Positions 1 to 10,801 of a DNA stretch of 64,000 nt are shown piece after piece (position 1 is the stretch's first letter; each line of letters starts with the position of its first letter). Both the position numbers and the translations under genes were made by a program. Under the pieces are notes generated by a model. The model did not search any database and was not told where the DNA came from. It saw only the letters and a list, made by a program, of their open reading frames with translations. The DNA lies in assembly GCF_042453785.1 (NCBI RefSeq), contig NC_091665.1:24829501-24893500 (forward strand), given 5' to 3'. Source of the stretch: Malus domestica (lineage: Eukaryota; Streptophyta; Magnoliopsida; Rosales; Rosaceae).

Positions 1-222
1 ATTTTTTCAGTTTGACCGTGCCACTGGGTGGTTGGATGTGTCATTATACAGGGTATATGTGTTAAAAAATTACAAAGTTAAAACATAAAAATCTCTATTA
101 CATATATAAAAAAAGAGTTAAAAAGTTAAAACATAAAATTCTTTATTACTTATATAAAAACACGTAGTGTACCTGTGTTCTGGTCATAATAAAAAGTTTA
201 TTGAAATTTTGGATATGATTAG
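1..222. other. AT-rich intergenic DNA
   Basis: No gene or clear repeat boundary is visible; the stretch is AT-rich and has no long open frame. Confidence 0.5.
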
Positions 223-392
223 GAGAAATTTTTAGTTGTGACAGGAACACCGATAGTACATCACATATTTTTATGTAAGTGATGATAAATTTTATTTTTT
301 AAATTATTAACCTTTTAACACACATATCCCACAATTTATATAGCAACACATGATGTACTACCTCGTATAACGATAACATTGAAAAATCTCTC
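223..392. mobile_element. candidate short MITE
   Basis: The ends are imperfect inverted repeats: GAGAAATTTTTAGTTGTGACAG on the left against GAGAGATTTTTCAATG read from the right. Inside them a second inverted pair is built around GTACATCA. The length of about 170 bp and lack of coding capacity fit a MITE. I could not fix a target-site duplication, so the superfamily is open. Confidence 0.4.
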
Positions 393-688
393 TAATTAGG
401 TGTTTGAGTAACGTCTGCATATGGTGGTCCAACCACCTGTCCTCACTTCAATTGGCCATCTCCCTCATTTTATTTTATTTTAATAAAATCAATATATTTG
501 TAAAAATTTACTCTTTACAAGAATGATAATTGGAGACTAAATTTTTAAAACAAATTTGCAAACTAAATAATGTGTCACCAATAACAAATAAGTACGTTAA
601 TTAAAACTTAAGTAATAGTCCAATAAAAAATCATCAACAATTACACCATTTATTTTATAAAATTTGGTTATCTAGCTTACCTAATAAG
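393..688. other. AT-rich intergenic DNA
   Basis: Nothing recognisable as a gene. This is the left flank of the chimeric retrotransposon insertion, which starts right after the TSD at 689-701. Confidence 0.5.
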
Positions 689-701
689 AATTAGCCACTA
701 C
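689..701. repeat. left target-site duplication of the chimeric LINE
   Basis: AATTAGCCACTAC is found here and again, perfectly, at 9685-9697. It lies directly before the (AAC)n tail of the LINE. Confidence 0.75.
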
Positions 702-1315
702 AACAACAACAACAACAACAAAGCCTTTTCCCACTAAGTGGGGTCGGCTATATGAATCCTAGAACGCCATTGCGCTTGGTTTTGTGTCATGTCCTCCGTT
801 AGATCCAAGTACTCAAGTCTTTTCCTAGGGTCTCTTCCAAAGTTTTCCTAGGTCTTCCTCTACCCCTTCGGCCCTGAACCTTTGTCTCGTAGTCACATTT
901 TCGAACCGGAGCGTTAGTAGGCCTTCTTTGCACATGTCCAAACCACCGGGACCAATTTTCTCTCATATTTCCTTCAATTTTGGCTACTCCTACTTTACCT
1001 CGGATATCCTCATTCCCAATCTTATCATTTCTCGTGTGCCCATACATCCCACGAAGCATCCTCATCTCCGCTACACCCATTTTGTGTACGTGTTGATGCT
1101 TCACCGCCCAACATTCTATGCCATACAACATCGCTGACCTTATTGCCGTCCTATAAAATTTTCCCTTGAGCTTCAGTGGCCTATGACGGTCACACAACAC
1201 GCCGGATGCACTTTTACACTTCATCCATCCAGCTTGTATTCTATGGTTGAGATCTCCATCTAAGTCTCCGTTCTCTTGCAAGATAGATCCTAGGTAGCGA
1301 AAACAATCACTTTTT
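702..1315 (-). pseudogene. RTE LINE 3' end fragment with (TTG)n tail
   Basis: The minus strand encodes the C-terminal part of an RTE-clade LINE polyprotein: the [12 protein letters not shown] segment, an [19 protein letters not shown] stretch, and the Arg/Gly-rich [17 protein letters not shown] end. The same residues form the C terminus of the longer LINE at 5359-8515, so this is a second copy of the 3' end. It stops abruptly near 1315, where the LTR-element segment begins. Its 3' end shows the usual conserved tail (GTGGGAAAAGGCTTTG followed by TTG repeats). Several substitutions show that it is not under selection. Confidence 0.85.
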
Positions 1316-2792
1316 GTGATCTTCCCTAGATTGCTCCGGTCATTAGTGTGGATAAGTATATAAATGGATAGAGATAGGAAAGCAAACACAAGATGTACGT
1401 GGTTCACCCAGATTGGCTACGTCCACGGAATAGAGGAGTTCTCATTAATTGTGAAGGGTTTACATAAGTACATAGGTTCAAGCTCTCCTTTAGTGGGTAA
1501 AAGTGAGTGATTTAGTACAAATGACATTATGAAATATTGTGGGAGAATGATCTCGTAACCACGAAACTTCTAAGTACCGGAGTATGGTATCGTCTTGACT
1601 TGCCTTATCTGTCTTATAGGTAGATGTGACATCTTCTCTGGAAGTACTCTTCCTCCATCAAGGGGTGGTATCTATAACTGGTGGAGATGCACAAGGTAAT
1701 GTATCAATTTCACTTGAAGCTTACTTGTAGTTTTAGGCTTGGTCAAGCGCGATACAAACCATGTAGTAGGAGTCCCCCAAGTCGCCGAGCTAGGGGATCT
1801 GTTGAAAGAGGTGACAGACAAGGTAAGCAATCAGAGCTCCGGCTGATTGTTCACATTCTCCCTATCTTGCAGGCAGCATGAAGGATAAAGAGAAGAAAAA
1901 TAAGAAGAGATGATATGGGATACTTTTTCGTTTGAAGAAGTAACTTTCCACAGGCTTATTCTTGAACTGGGCTGGAGGGTTTTCTGGTTTCCTCCAGAGT
2001 ATAAGGCCGACTGAAAAATTTGAGGGTCAAAACAAGTCCATCAAATCTAGAGTACGTTTGACCCTGCTGATATGAGATACTTTTGCTTTTGACAGAGTAG
2101 TGGATGTATCGGCACGTGTGCTGTTACGCTTGTCTCCACATGCTTCCTTGTATCCTTCTCACTTGCCCTATCTGTTCCTCAGGCAGATGCGGTATCTTCC
2201 CTAGAAGCATAAGATGTTGAAGATGAGTACTCGAGAGCAATGCCAGGTAAGTAATCAGGTAAGGGGTTCCAGGCAGTCAGTTCCTGGCTGGAAGCTTGAT
2301 TCCAAGTGCTGACTGATTGTTCTCTTTCTCCTTGTCTTGCAGGTAAGAACAAGGCCAAAGGAAAAGACAGGGAAAAAGCATGATATGGGATACTCTTGCT
2401 TTTAACCCTGATGATATGAGATATTCTTGCTCTAGTATAGCTTGTTTACAGAGGTGTTATCGGGGGGAAAGAAAGCTGAATATTTCGAAAGGCTTTGTTG
2501 GGAGTGCCCTCTCAGATAAGAGGAAGGGTTGAGCATTTTTGCAGGTCTGCCTGTCCGTTGGGGATGGATGTCGACATATATAGGAGTCTCCCTAACATCA
2601 AGTAATAATGCTATTCCTTTACCCTGCTTGGTCATAGCACGGTAGTGGGAGCTGCCAGCTTCACATGTTTTAACTCTGTCAGAGCACTTTGAAAAAATGG
2701 TCTGTGGTATCTGGAAAGCTGATGTTGCGTGTGAAGATTACAGACAAGCTTTATCCAAGGAGATCCAGCTCTTGAAGTTGGGAAAGTGGTGC

Positions 2793-3790
2793 CTCTTCGG
2801 TTTTCGAACAAGCAATCCTGTCGGGGATCTGGCTCTCGAGATTCGGAGAACGATGCCTCTTCGATTTTTGAGAAAGCAATCCTGCTGGGGGTCTGGCTCT
2901 CGAGATTCGGAGAGCGATGTCTTTTCGATTTTTGAGAAAGTAATCATGTTGGGGGTCTGGCTCTCGAGATTCGGAGGGCGGTGCCTCTTCGATTTTGGAG
3001 CAAGCAATCTTGTTGGGAGTGTTTTCTCGAATGTGAGTAAAGGTTGGGCCTGTTTGCTAGTCTACCTTGCCACGAAGCACAGAGGTTGACACACAGGGAC
3101 TTTCCAATTATCCAGCAGTGGTACTGTTCCTTTACCCTATCTTCGATTTTTGAGAAAGTAATCATGTTGGGAGTCTGGCTCTCGAGATTCGGAGGGCGGT
3201 GCCTCTTCGATTTTGGAGCAAGCAATCTTGTTAAGAGTGTTTTCTCGAATGTGAGTAAAGGTTGGGCATGTTTGCTAGTCTACCTTGCCACGAAGCACAG
3301 AGGTTAACACACAGGGACTTTCCAATTATCCAGCAGTGGTACTGTTCCTTTACCATCTCTTCGATTTTTGAGAAAGTAATCATGTTGGGAGTCTGGCTCT
3401 CGAGATTCGGAGGGCGGTGCCTCTTCGATTTTGGAGCAAGCAATCTTGTTGGGAGTGTTTTCTCGAATGTGAGTAAAGGTTGGGCATGTTTGCTAGTCTA
3501 CCTTGCCATGAAGCACAGAGGTTGACACACAGGGACTTTCCAATTATCCAGCAGTGATACTGTTCCTTTACCCTATCTTCGATTTTTGAGAAAGTAATCA
3601 TGTTGGGAGTCTGGCTCTCGAGATTCGGAGGGCGGTGCCTCTTCGATTTTGGAGCAAGCAATCTTGTTGGGAGTGTTTTCTCGAATGTGAGTAAAGGTTG
3701 GGCATGTTTGCTAGTCTACCTTGCCACGAAGCACAGAGGTTGACACACCGGGACTTTCAAATTATCTAGCAGTGGTACTGTTCCTTTACC
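2793..3790 (+). repeat. two-level tandem repeat, 71-bp subunits and 218-bp units
   Basis: The motif TCGATTTTTGAGAAAGTAAT recurs at 2925, 3143, 3361 and 3579, an exact 218-bp period. Each unit is built partly from shorter blocks of about 71 bp that begin CTCTTCGATTTT and end with GGCTCTCGAGATTCGGAG; these also precede the array. The many overlapping open frames here are a by-product of the repeat. Confidence 0.9.
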
Positions 3791-4108
3791 CTTGTGGGTA
3801 ATAATATGGTAGCTAGACCTTCAAATTTTATGTGTCTAAACTTTGTTAGTGTTGTTTCTTTGCTATTCTTTTACCCTTCTTGGTCAGAGCGATGTAGTGG
3901 GAGCTGCAAGCTTCACGTGTCTCAACTTTGTCAGAGAACTTTGGCAAAGTTATCTGTGGTACCCATGAGCTATTGTTGCGTGTGGGAAGTGGGTGATTGA
4001 ACAGTACGATTCATGTGCTTTCTACTTCGCCAGAAATCTTCGACAGAATGCCCATAATTTCCGTAAAGCTGAATGTGCGTGTGACAGGTGCTGACAAGGC
4101 TGGAAAAG

Positions 4109-4275
4109 TAGGTGCCTCTTCGATTTCTGAGATCGACCCTCGTGGTCTCTGAGCAGCCCAGCTTTTGAGAAAGCAAGCCTCTTCGATTTCTGAGATCGGC
4201 CTTCGTGGTTTTTGAGCAGCCCAGCTTTTGAGAAAGCAAACGCCTCTTCGATTTCTGAGCAGGTGCCTCTTCGAT
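4109..4275 (+). repeat. 63-bp tandem repeat upstream of the small ORF
   Basis: Blocks starting CCTCTTCGATTTCTGAGATC and ending with AGCTTTTGAGAAAGC repeat two to three times. Copy B has about four units in the matching place (41831-42060). Confidence 0.8.
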
Positions 4276-4297
4276 TTCTGAAGCTTTGTCGAGTGCA

Positions 4298-4306
4298 GAT
4301 TTTTAT
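4298..4306 (+). promoter_or_regulatory. possible TATA box of the element ORF
   Basis: TTTTTATAG lies about 115 bp before the ATG at 4421 and is kept in copy B (about 42089). A pyrimidine-rich leader follows. The promoter role is inferred from position only. Confidence 0.3.
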
Positions 4307-4420
4307 AGGGGCTGACATTAAGTTCCAAAGCACACTTGAATATCCACCAGTAGAAGCTCCATTCTTGCACTTCTAAGATCTTGATTTGTCCGACCTCTTC
4401 TCTCTTCAACATCTTTGAAA

Positions 4421-5095
4421 ATGTCTGGCCCCTCCGACCGTCATTTTGACTTGAACCTTGTTGAAGAGGCAGCCCCGCCTTCTCCAGACAACATATGACG
4501 CCCATCTTTCGTCTCCCCTACTGGTCCTCTTACCGTTGGGGATTCAATAATGAAGAATGATATGACCGCTGCGGTAGTGGCCAGGAACCTTCTCACTCCC
4601 AAAGATAACAGACTACTTTCCAAACGGTCTGATGAGTTGGCTGTTAAGGATTCTCTGGCTCTCAGTGTTCAGTTTGCAGGTTCTGTGTCTAATATGGCCC
4701 AACGCCTATTTGCTCGAACCCGCCAAGTTGAATCATTGGTGGCTGAAGTGATGAGTCTCAAACAGGAGATTAGAGGGCTCAAGCATGAGAATAAACAGTT
4801 GCACCGGCTCGCACATGACTATGCTACAAACATGAAGAGGAAGCTTGACCAGATGAAGGAATCTGATGGTTAGGTTTTACTTGATCATTAGAGATTTGTG
4901 GGTTTGTTCCAAAGGCATTTATTGCCTTCGTCTTTTAGGGCTGTACCGCTTAATGAAGCTCCAAATGATCAACCTCTGATGCCTCATTCTTCTAGGGTTC
5001 TGTCCAGTACTGAGGCTCCGAATGATCCCCCTCCGGTGCCTTCTCTTTCTGGGGCTCTATCGACTGCTGAGACTTCTCCTAAGTAACCTTTGTGA
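4421..5095 (+). pseudogene. decayed coiled-coil ORF of the LTR-element segment (copy A)
   Basis: This aligns codon for codon with the intact 224-residue ORF at 42210-42884. It is broken by a TGA at 4496 (codon 26, Trp in the other copy), TAG at 4871 and 4889 (both Gln in the other copy) and TAA at 5084 (Gln in the other copy). There is no frameshift. All four nonsense changes are C-to-T or G-to-A transitions, the pattern left by deamination of methylated cytosine. The remaining open stretch (from about 4550) covers the predicted coiled coil. The ORF lies on the strand opposite to the LTR sense strand. Confidence 0.8.
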
Positions 5096-5099
5096 AGGC

Positions 5100-5300
5100 T
5101 CCCTCTTGTTTGTTTATTTTGACTCAAGTATATGTACATATTTGTAACTTATCGGGGATATCAATAAATAAGCTTTTCTTTATTTCAACGTATTGTGTTA
5201 AATACACCAAAGCCTTCTTCGCTAAGTTCTTTGAATTTTCTTTTATTGAAACTTGTATGTTGAAGCTTTGTGAGTGGAGCATGTAGGTTGAGGTAATGTT
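5100..5300 (+). other. 3' flank of the element ORF with polyadenylation-like signal
   Basis: An AT-rich stretch after the ORF carries TCAATAAATAAG near 5160, an AATAAA-type signal on the ORF strand. The same lies at about 42950 in copy B. It supports the idea that the ORF has its own 3' end, but no transcript can be seen here. Confidence 0.35.
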
Positions 5301-5358
5301 CCCTTAATTTCTCGAGTGAGGAAAACTTCTCGGTTGGAGACTTGGAAAATCCAAGTCA

Positions 5359-8300
5359 CTGAGTGGGATCGGCTATATGAATCTTAGAACGCCATTGTGT
5401 TCTGTCCTGTGTCATGTCCTCCGTTAGATCCAAGTACTCTAAGTCTTTTCTTAGGGTCTCTTCCAAAGTTTTCCTAGGTCTTCCTCTACCCCTTCGGCCC
5501 TGAACCTCTGTCCCATAGTCGCATCTTCTAATCGGAGCGTCAGTAGGCCTTCTTTGCACATGTCCAAACCACCGTAACCGATTTTCTCTCATCTTTCCTT
5601 CAATTTCGGCTACTTCTACTTTACCCCGGATATCCTCATTCCTAATCTTATCCTTTCTTGTGTGCCCACACATCCAACGAAGCATCCTCATCTCCGCTAC
5701 ACCCATTTTGTGTATGTGTTGATGCTTCACCGCCCAACATTCTGTGCCATACAGCATCGCCGTGCTTATTGTCGTCCTATAAAATTTTCCCTTGAGTTTC
5801 AGTGGCATACGGCGGTCACACAACACGCCGGATGCACTCTTCCACTTCATCCATCCAGCTTGTATTCTATGGTTGAGATCTCCATCTAATTCTCCGTTCT
5901 TTTGCAAGACAGATCCTAGGTAACGAAAACGGTCACTCTTTGGTATTTCTTGATCTCCGATCCTCACCCCTAACTCGTTTTGGCCTCCATTTGCACTGAA
6001 CTTGCACTCCATATATTCTGTCTTTGATCGGCTTAGGCGAAGACCTTTAGATTCCAACACTTCTCTCCAAAGGTTAAGCTTTGCATTTACCCCTTCCTGA
6101 GTTTCATCTATCAACACTATATCGTCTGTGAAAAGCATACACCAAGGAATATCATCTTGAATATGTCCTGTTAACTCATCCATTACCAACGCAAAAAGGT
6201 AAGGACTTAAGGATGAGCCTTGATGTAATCCTACAGTTATGGGAAAGCTTTCGGTTTGTCCTTCATGAGTTCTTACGGCAGTCTTTGCTCCTTCATACAT
6301 ATCCTGTATAGCTTGGATATATGCTACTCGTACTCCTTTCTTCTCTAAAATCCTCCAAAGAATGTCTCTTGGGACCCTATCATACGCTTTTTCCAAATCT
6401 ATAAAGACCATGTGTAAATCCTTTTTTCCATCTCTATATCTTTCCATCAATCTTCGTAAGAGATAGATTGCCTCCATGGTTGAGCGCCCTGGCATGAACC
6501 CGAATTGGTTGTCCGAAACCCGTGTCTCTTGCCTCAATCTATGCTCAATGACGCTCTCCCAGAGCTTCATTGTATGACTCATTAGCTTAGTACCCCTATA
6601 GTTCATGCAATTTTGTACATCGCCTTTATTCTTGTAGATAGGCACCACAGTGCTCGTTCGCCACTCATTTGGCATCTTCTTTGTTTTCAAAATCCTATTG
6701 AAAAGGTCAGTGAGCCATGTTATACCTGTCTCTCCCAAAACTTTCCACACTTCGATTGGTATATCGTCTGGGCCTACTGCTTTTCTATGCTTCATCTTCT
6801 TCAAAGCTACAACCACTTCTTCCTTCCGGATTCTACGATAAAAAGAGTAGTTTCTACACTCTTCTGAGTTACTTAACTCCCCTAAAGAAACACCCCTTTC
6901 ATGTCCTTCATTGAAAAGATTATGAAAATAACCTTTCCATCTGTCTTTAACCGCGTTCTCTGTAGCAAGAACCTTTCCATCCTCATCCTTGATGCACCTC
7001 ACTTGGTTTAGGTCACTTGTCTTCTTTTCCCTTGCTCTAGCTAGTTTATAGATATCCAACTCTCCTTCTTTGGTATCTAGTCGCTTATACATATCGTCAT
7101 AAGCCGCTAACTTAGCTTCTCTCACAGCTTTCTTCGCATCTTGCTTCGCTTTTCTATACCTTTCACCATTTTCATCGGTCCTATCCTTGTATAAGGCTTT
7201 ACAACATTCCTTCTTAGCCTTCACCTTTGTTTGTACCTCCTCATTCCACCATCAAGATTCCTTTTGGTGTGGGGCAAAGCCCTTGGACTCTCCTAATACC
7301 TCTTTTGCTACTTTTCGGATACAACTAGCCATGGAATCCCACATTTGGTTAGTTTCCCCTTCTCTATCCCACACACACTGGGTGATTACTTTCTCTTTGA
7401 AAATGGCTTGTTTTTCTTCTTTTAGATTCCACCATCTAGTCCTTGGGCACTTCCAAGTCTTGTTCTTTTTTTCTCACTCTTTTGATATGTACATCCATCA
7501 CCAACAAGCGATGTTGATTAGCCACGTTCTCTCCTGGTATAACTTTGCAATCCTTACAAGTTATACGATCCCCTTTCCTCATTAGAAGAAAATCTATTTG
7601 TGTTTTTGACGACCCACTCTTGTATGTGATCACATGTTCTTATCTCTTCTTAAAGAAGGTGTTGGCTAAGAAGAGATCATATGCCATTGCAAAATCCAAG
7701 ATAGCTTCCCCATCCTTGTTTCTCTCCCCAAAACCATGGCCACCATGAAAACCTCCATAGTTGCCTGTCTCCCTGCCCACGTGTCCATTTAAATCTCCTC
7801 CTATAAATAACTTCTCCGTCTGAGCAATTCCTTGCACCAAGTCTCCAAGGTCTTCCCAAAATTTCTCCTTCGAACTCGTATCCAACCCTACTTGAGGTGC
7901 GTACGCACTAATCACATTGATAAGTTCTTGTCCTATTACAATCTTGATTGCCATGATTCTATCTCCTACCCTCTTGACATCTACAACATCTTGTGTCAAG
8001 GTCTTGTCCACGATGATGCCAACACCGTTTCTCGTTCTATTTGTGCCCGAATACCATAGTTTAAACCCTGAGTTTTCTAGATCCTTTTGCCTTACGACCA
8101 ACCCACTTAGTTTCTTGTAGGCATATAATATTTATCCTTCTCCTCACCATAACTTCTACTACTTCCATAGATTTTCCCGTCAAGGTTCCTATATTCCACG
8201 TTCCTAAACGCATTTTGCTCTCTTGAACTCTACCCTTCTGTCTTAGCTTCTTCACCCTTCCCCGTCTAATAGGATCAAAGTACTTCTTTTGTGTGTCCCG

Positions 8301-8515
8301 TGTAAAGTTGATAGGAGCATATGCTCCCAAACAACTTTGAGTGGAGTCGTTCGAAAAGAAGTTTCTATAGCCCCCTTGCTCATTTAACACTGCATCCGGG
8401 TGTCGATGGAGATACAGCGACCCTTGCTCACTTATCACTGTGCTCGGGCCACACAGCGCGCCACTTACGGGTGACGCCCTAGCTTTAGCGCAAATTCGTT
8501 CTGGATTCATTTTCA
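5359..8515 (-). pseudogene. RTE-clade LINE polyprotein (endonuclease and reverse transcriptase), inactivated
   Basis: Reading from 8515 down, the protein shows an APE-type endonuclease (GTWNIGTLTG, CLQETKW, SAYAPQ, GGDLNGHVGRE, and a TQIDFLL stretch followed by NQHRLLV). A reverse transcriptase follows ([58 protein letters not shown]) and then the RTE C-terminal region ending near 5359. This order is the RTE plan. Damage: a frameshift near 8085-8105, a TAA near 7636, a TGA near 7250 replacing the first Trp of a WWNEE motif, and an Ala-to-Thr change next to the catalytic Asp pair (FTDD near 6127; copy B keeps FADD). The last 622 codons (5356-7224) are open. There is no RNase H domain, as expected for RTE. 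Confidence 0.9.
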
Positions 8516-8559
8516 TAAGGATTCGACGTAATCATGGAGTGCCGGCCTATGCCCAAGCC

Positions 8560-9684
8560 TTGGGAGTGTTGGAGCGTTTCTAGGTGTTTTCTATCTTTGA
8601 TTTCAATGTTTAAATTAAGTTATCTTTGTGTAATTGCGAGTATGAGGAACTAAACCCCCCTTGGCTAGGGGGGGATTCAAAACCATGTTTATGCTTGCTA
8701 TATGATTTGATTACTTCCAATTGCGTTTCATGAATTGTGAATTTAATTTACTTATCTCTATGAATTAAAACTAATTTGTGTATGTTGGTTGAGAGTGCAC
8801 ACTTAATTTTCATGCATAAGTTTGATGCTAGGATATAAGGAAGTTTCACCTAATCGTTATGAACTTATATTCATAAGTAGTAAAGGTTGTTGATCACAAT
8901 CGTGTTAAGTAAATTCTTGGCATAAGTTTCATGCAATTCATAGTAACGAGTGCCTCGTCAATGCTTATGTTTTTCATAGAACTTAATGATTCTTGCGTGT
9001 ATCTCTATTATGCAATTCATGTAGGGAACGTGTAGGGAATGTTTTGGGTTGTCGTATGCAATCATCCAACCTAATAACTTGTGGAAAAACTGAGGGTTAA
9101 TTAGTGCAATTCACGGTTAATTTGGGGCGTTGAGTATTCATGGTTTGTCGAAGAGCAATTGGAAATCATTTTGTATGCAAGTATAACATGTGTGGAGAAG
9201 AACCCCTTAGCTAGCTTCTCATCCATTCAATTTGATCAATCTCGTTTTAAAACCTATTTTGTTTTACAAAGTTCTTGTTTTGTTTTCAAATTCGTCTAAA
9301 ATCAATCCCCCTTTATTTTGTTGAGTCATATTAGTTAGAAATCAATTTAGTTTGTGTTTTTAAGTGTCTTGAGTCAAGTTATAACATATTTTCGTTCAAA
9401 TTCTTCCTTAGTGTTCAAAACTGCCCAGATTGTGTTTTTAAGGCAGTTTTGAGTGTTTAGGTGCTGTTTTGAGTCTTTTGGTTTGTTTTAGTGTTTTAAA
9501 GTATAGTTTTGCATTCTTTGAGTCTAGTTTAGTGCTTTAAACTTTGATTTTATGTTTTCAAGTCAGTTTCCAAGTGATTTAGCAATCCCTCCTAATCCCT
9601 GGCCTAGAACGATTCCTACTTACATACTTTACTACAATTGATAAAAGAGGGTTTAATTTGTGTGCTTATATAATTCGGCATCAA
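8560..9684 (+). mobile_element. Athila-like LTR fragment forming the 5' end of the chimera
   Basis: Non-coding sequence with the traits of Athila-type gypsy LTRs: GAACTAAACCCCCCTTGGCT near 8647, AGAACCCCTTAGCTAGCTTC near 9200, long TTTTGAGT-rich blocks, and an end in GGCATCA directly at the TSD. Family placement rests on recall of such LTRs. Its own sense strand is +, opposite to the LINE. It is not separated from the LINE by any TSD, so it moved with it. Confidence 0.5.
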
Positions 9685-9697
9685 AATTAGCCACTAC
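9685..9697. repeat. right target-site duplication of the chimeric LINE
   Basis: A perfect second copy of AATTAGCCACTAC (first copy 689-701). Confidence 0.75.
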
Positions 9698-10236
9698 CGG
9701 AAAAAAAAAGAATTAGGCGAGTCTGATTACATATATAGTTTCTTTTTTTACTGCAATTACATATGTAGCTGAGGTATCAAACTAATGGGCAACCACGATT
9801 GTAGAGAACTATTCAACTAAATCTCCAATAAAATGTCACTCATTAACATCATTACGATCGTCAAATAATACATTCAGAAATGGTTACTGAATGTTAGGCT
9901 TTATCCCTTAGGCTTATACACTATTTATAGCTTTTAGTGACAAATTCCATTTGACCATGACTCTCGATTGAAATCGGTATATGAGGTTCTGAAAGAAAGT
10001 TAAATAAAGAATGCATGGTAAAGTATGACATAAAGAAAAAGGTTCTGAAAGAAAGTAACTTGACTGTGGGTTCTATCCTTTTAATCAAAATGATTGGGAT
10101 TCGCTTCATTGATTTTCGGCTTAAGAGGAAAGGCACTTTTGACGAACTAAAGAGGTCTCACATCCGACCAAACGATGAGCAACGTCATGAGCTTACTAAC
10201 ACACAAACAAAAAGTCAAACTCAACAACACTTTGAA
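9698..10236. other. intergenic DNA without recognised gene
   Basis: Two open frames of about 70-75 codons overlap here on opposite strands (about 9921-10242). Neither shows a known motif or gene-like context, so I see no gene. Confidence 0.5.
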
Positions 10237-10245
10237 TGGTAAAGT

Positions 10246-10661
10246 GAGAAAATTGTAGCAATGGTCCCTAACTAAAAATTTATGACCATTGGTTCCTTAA
10301 CTCATCAAAACGTGCAACTATGATCCTTTTCGTTAACTCTGTCAGAATTCCATCAAAATGACTCATGTTGGAAGAACCATTGCTACAATTGGGTTAAAGC
10401 TGATGGGTCATTTCTCTAATTGGGTTAAAGTTGTGGGACCATTGCTACAATTACGTTCATTTGGTTTTCCATATTTTCCATTTGATTCAGCCTCATATGC
10501 GTGGCACGTGACTTATTTTAATGGAAGTTCTAATGGAGTTGACAAAAAGGACCATAGTTGCATGTTTTTATGAGTTAAGAGACCAATAGTCATATATTTT
10601 TAGTTGATGGACTATTGCTCCAATTGGGTTAAAATTGATGGACCATTGCTACAATTTTCTC
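10246..10661. mobile_element. Mutator-type MITE
   Basis: Long inverted repeats of about 100 bp: both ends read GAGAAAATTGTAGCAATGGT inward. A 9-bp direct repeat flanks it (TGGTAAAGT at 10237-10245, TTGTAAAGT at 10662-10670, 8 of 9 matching). There is no coding capacity. TIR length and 9-bp TSD point to MULE. Confidence 0.8.
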
Positions 10662-10682
10662 TTGTAAAGTGTCACAAATGTC

Positions 10683-10801
10683 GTCACTTAGTACTACGGT
10701 CTAGTGGTATTCCTCTTCACTTGTAAGTGAGAGGTTTTAGGTTCGATTATCGCAAAAGGCGAATTTGAACCACATTATTGCTAGCCCATTATGAAGCTAA
10801 G
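10683..10801 (+). mobile_element. tRNA-derived SINE, 5' part
   Basis: A box-A-like GGTCTAGTGGTATTC and a box-B-like GGTTCGATTAT lie at the usual spacing for a Pol III SINE. The element breaks at CTAAG and resumes at 15757. An 11-bp TSD (TCACAAATGTC, 10672-10682 and 15813-15823) brackets both halves. Some Rosaceae SINEs have this sequence, from recall. Confidence 0.8.

Larger units (their letters stand above)
1316..5358 (-). mobile_element. rearranged non-autonomous LTR-element segment (copy A)
   Basis: The left end (about 1316-1540) is the reverse complement of the LTR seen in + orientation at 54896-55410, including the U5-like stretch around GTGAACCACGTACATC. The LTR is truncated at the LINE junction and lacks its upstream promoter half. 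The right end (about 5302-5358) matches the region just before the polypurine tract of the 54.8 kb copy. Between them lie tandem repeats and one small ORF on the + strand, but no gag or pol. It is best described as a LARD-like derivative with internal rearrangement. The LTR sense strand is minus. Confidence 0.65.
702..9684 (-). mobile_element. chimeric RTE LINE carrying an LTR-element segment (copy A)
   Basis: A block of 8983 bp is flanked by the 13-bp direct repeat AATTAGCCACTAC and ends in an (AAC)n tract on the + strand, i.e. a (TTG)n tail on the LINE sense strand. Read on the minus strand it contains an Athila-like LTR fragment (9684-8560), an RTE LINE with endonuclease and reverse transcriptase (8515-5359), a rearranged LTR-element segment (5358-1316), and a second RTE 3' end with the tail (1315-702). 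The TSD shows that the assembly entered this site in one event. Copy B (about 38070-44240) has the same internal junctions at an unrelated site. Mobilisation by RTE machinery in trans or in cis is inference. Confidence 0.72.

Noticed and set aside
1316-1330. TGTGATCTTC taken as the start of the LTR in copy A.
   Set aside because: The copy at 54896-55410 shows that the LTR extends about 60 bp further to TGCATCAACA. So 1316 is a truncation point joined to the LINE, not an LTR end.
2697-3661. Serial open frames of 87-130 codons on both strands.
   Set aside because: They repeat with the 218-bp period and exist because the unit has few stops in some frames; no conserved start or context.
1316-5358. 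Simple insertion of an LTR element into one LINE.
   Set aside because: The LINE parts on the two sides overlap over about 600 bp of the same 3' region and no TSD brackets the LTR segment, so two LINE 3' ends are present.
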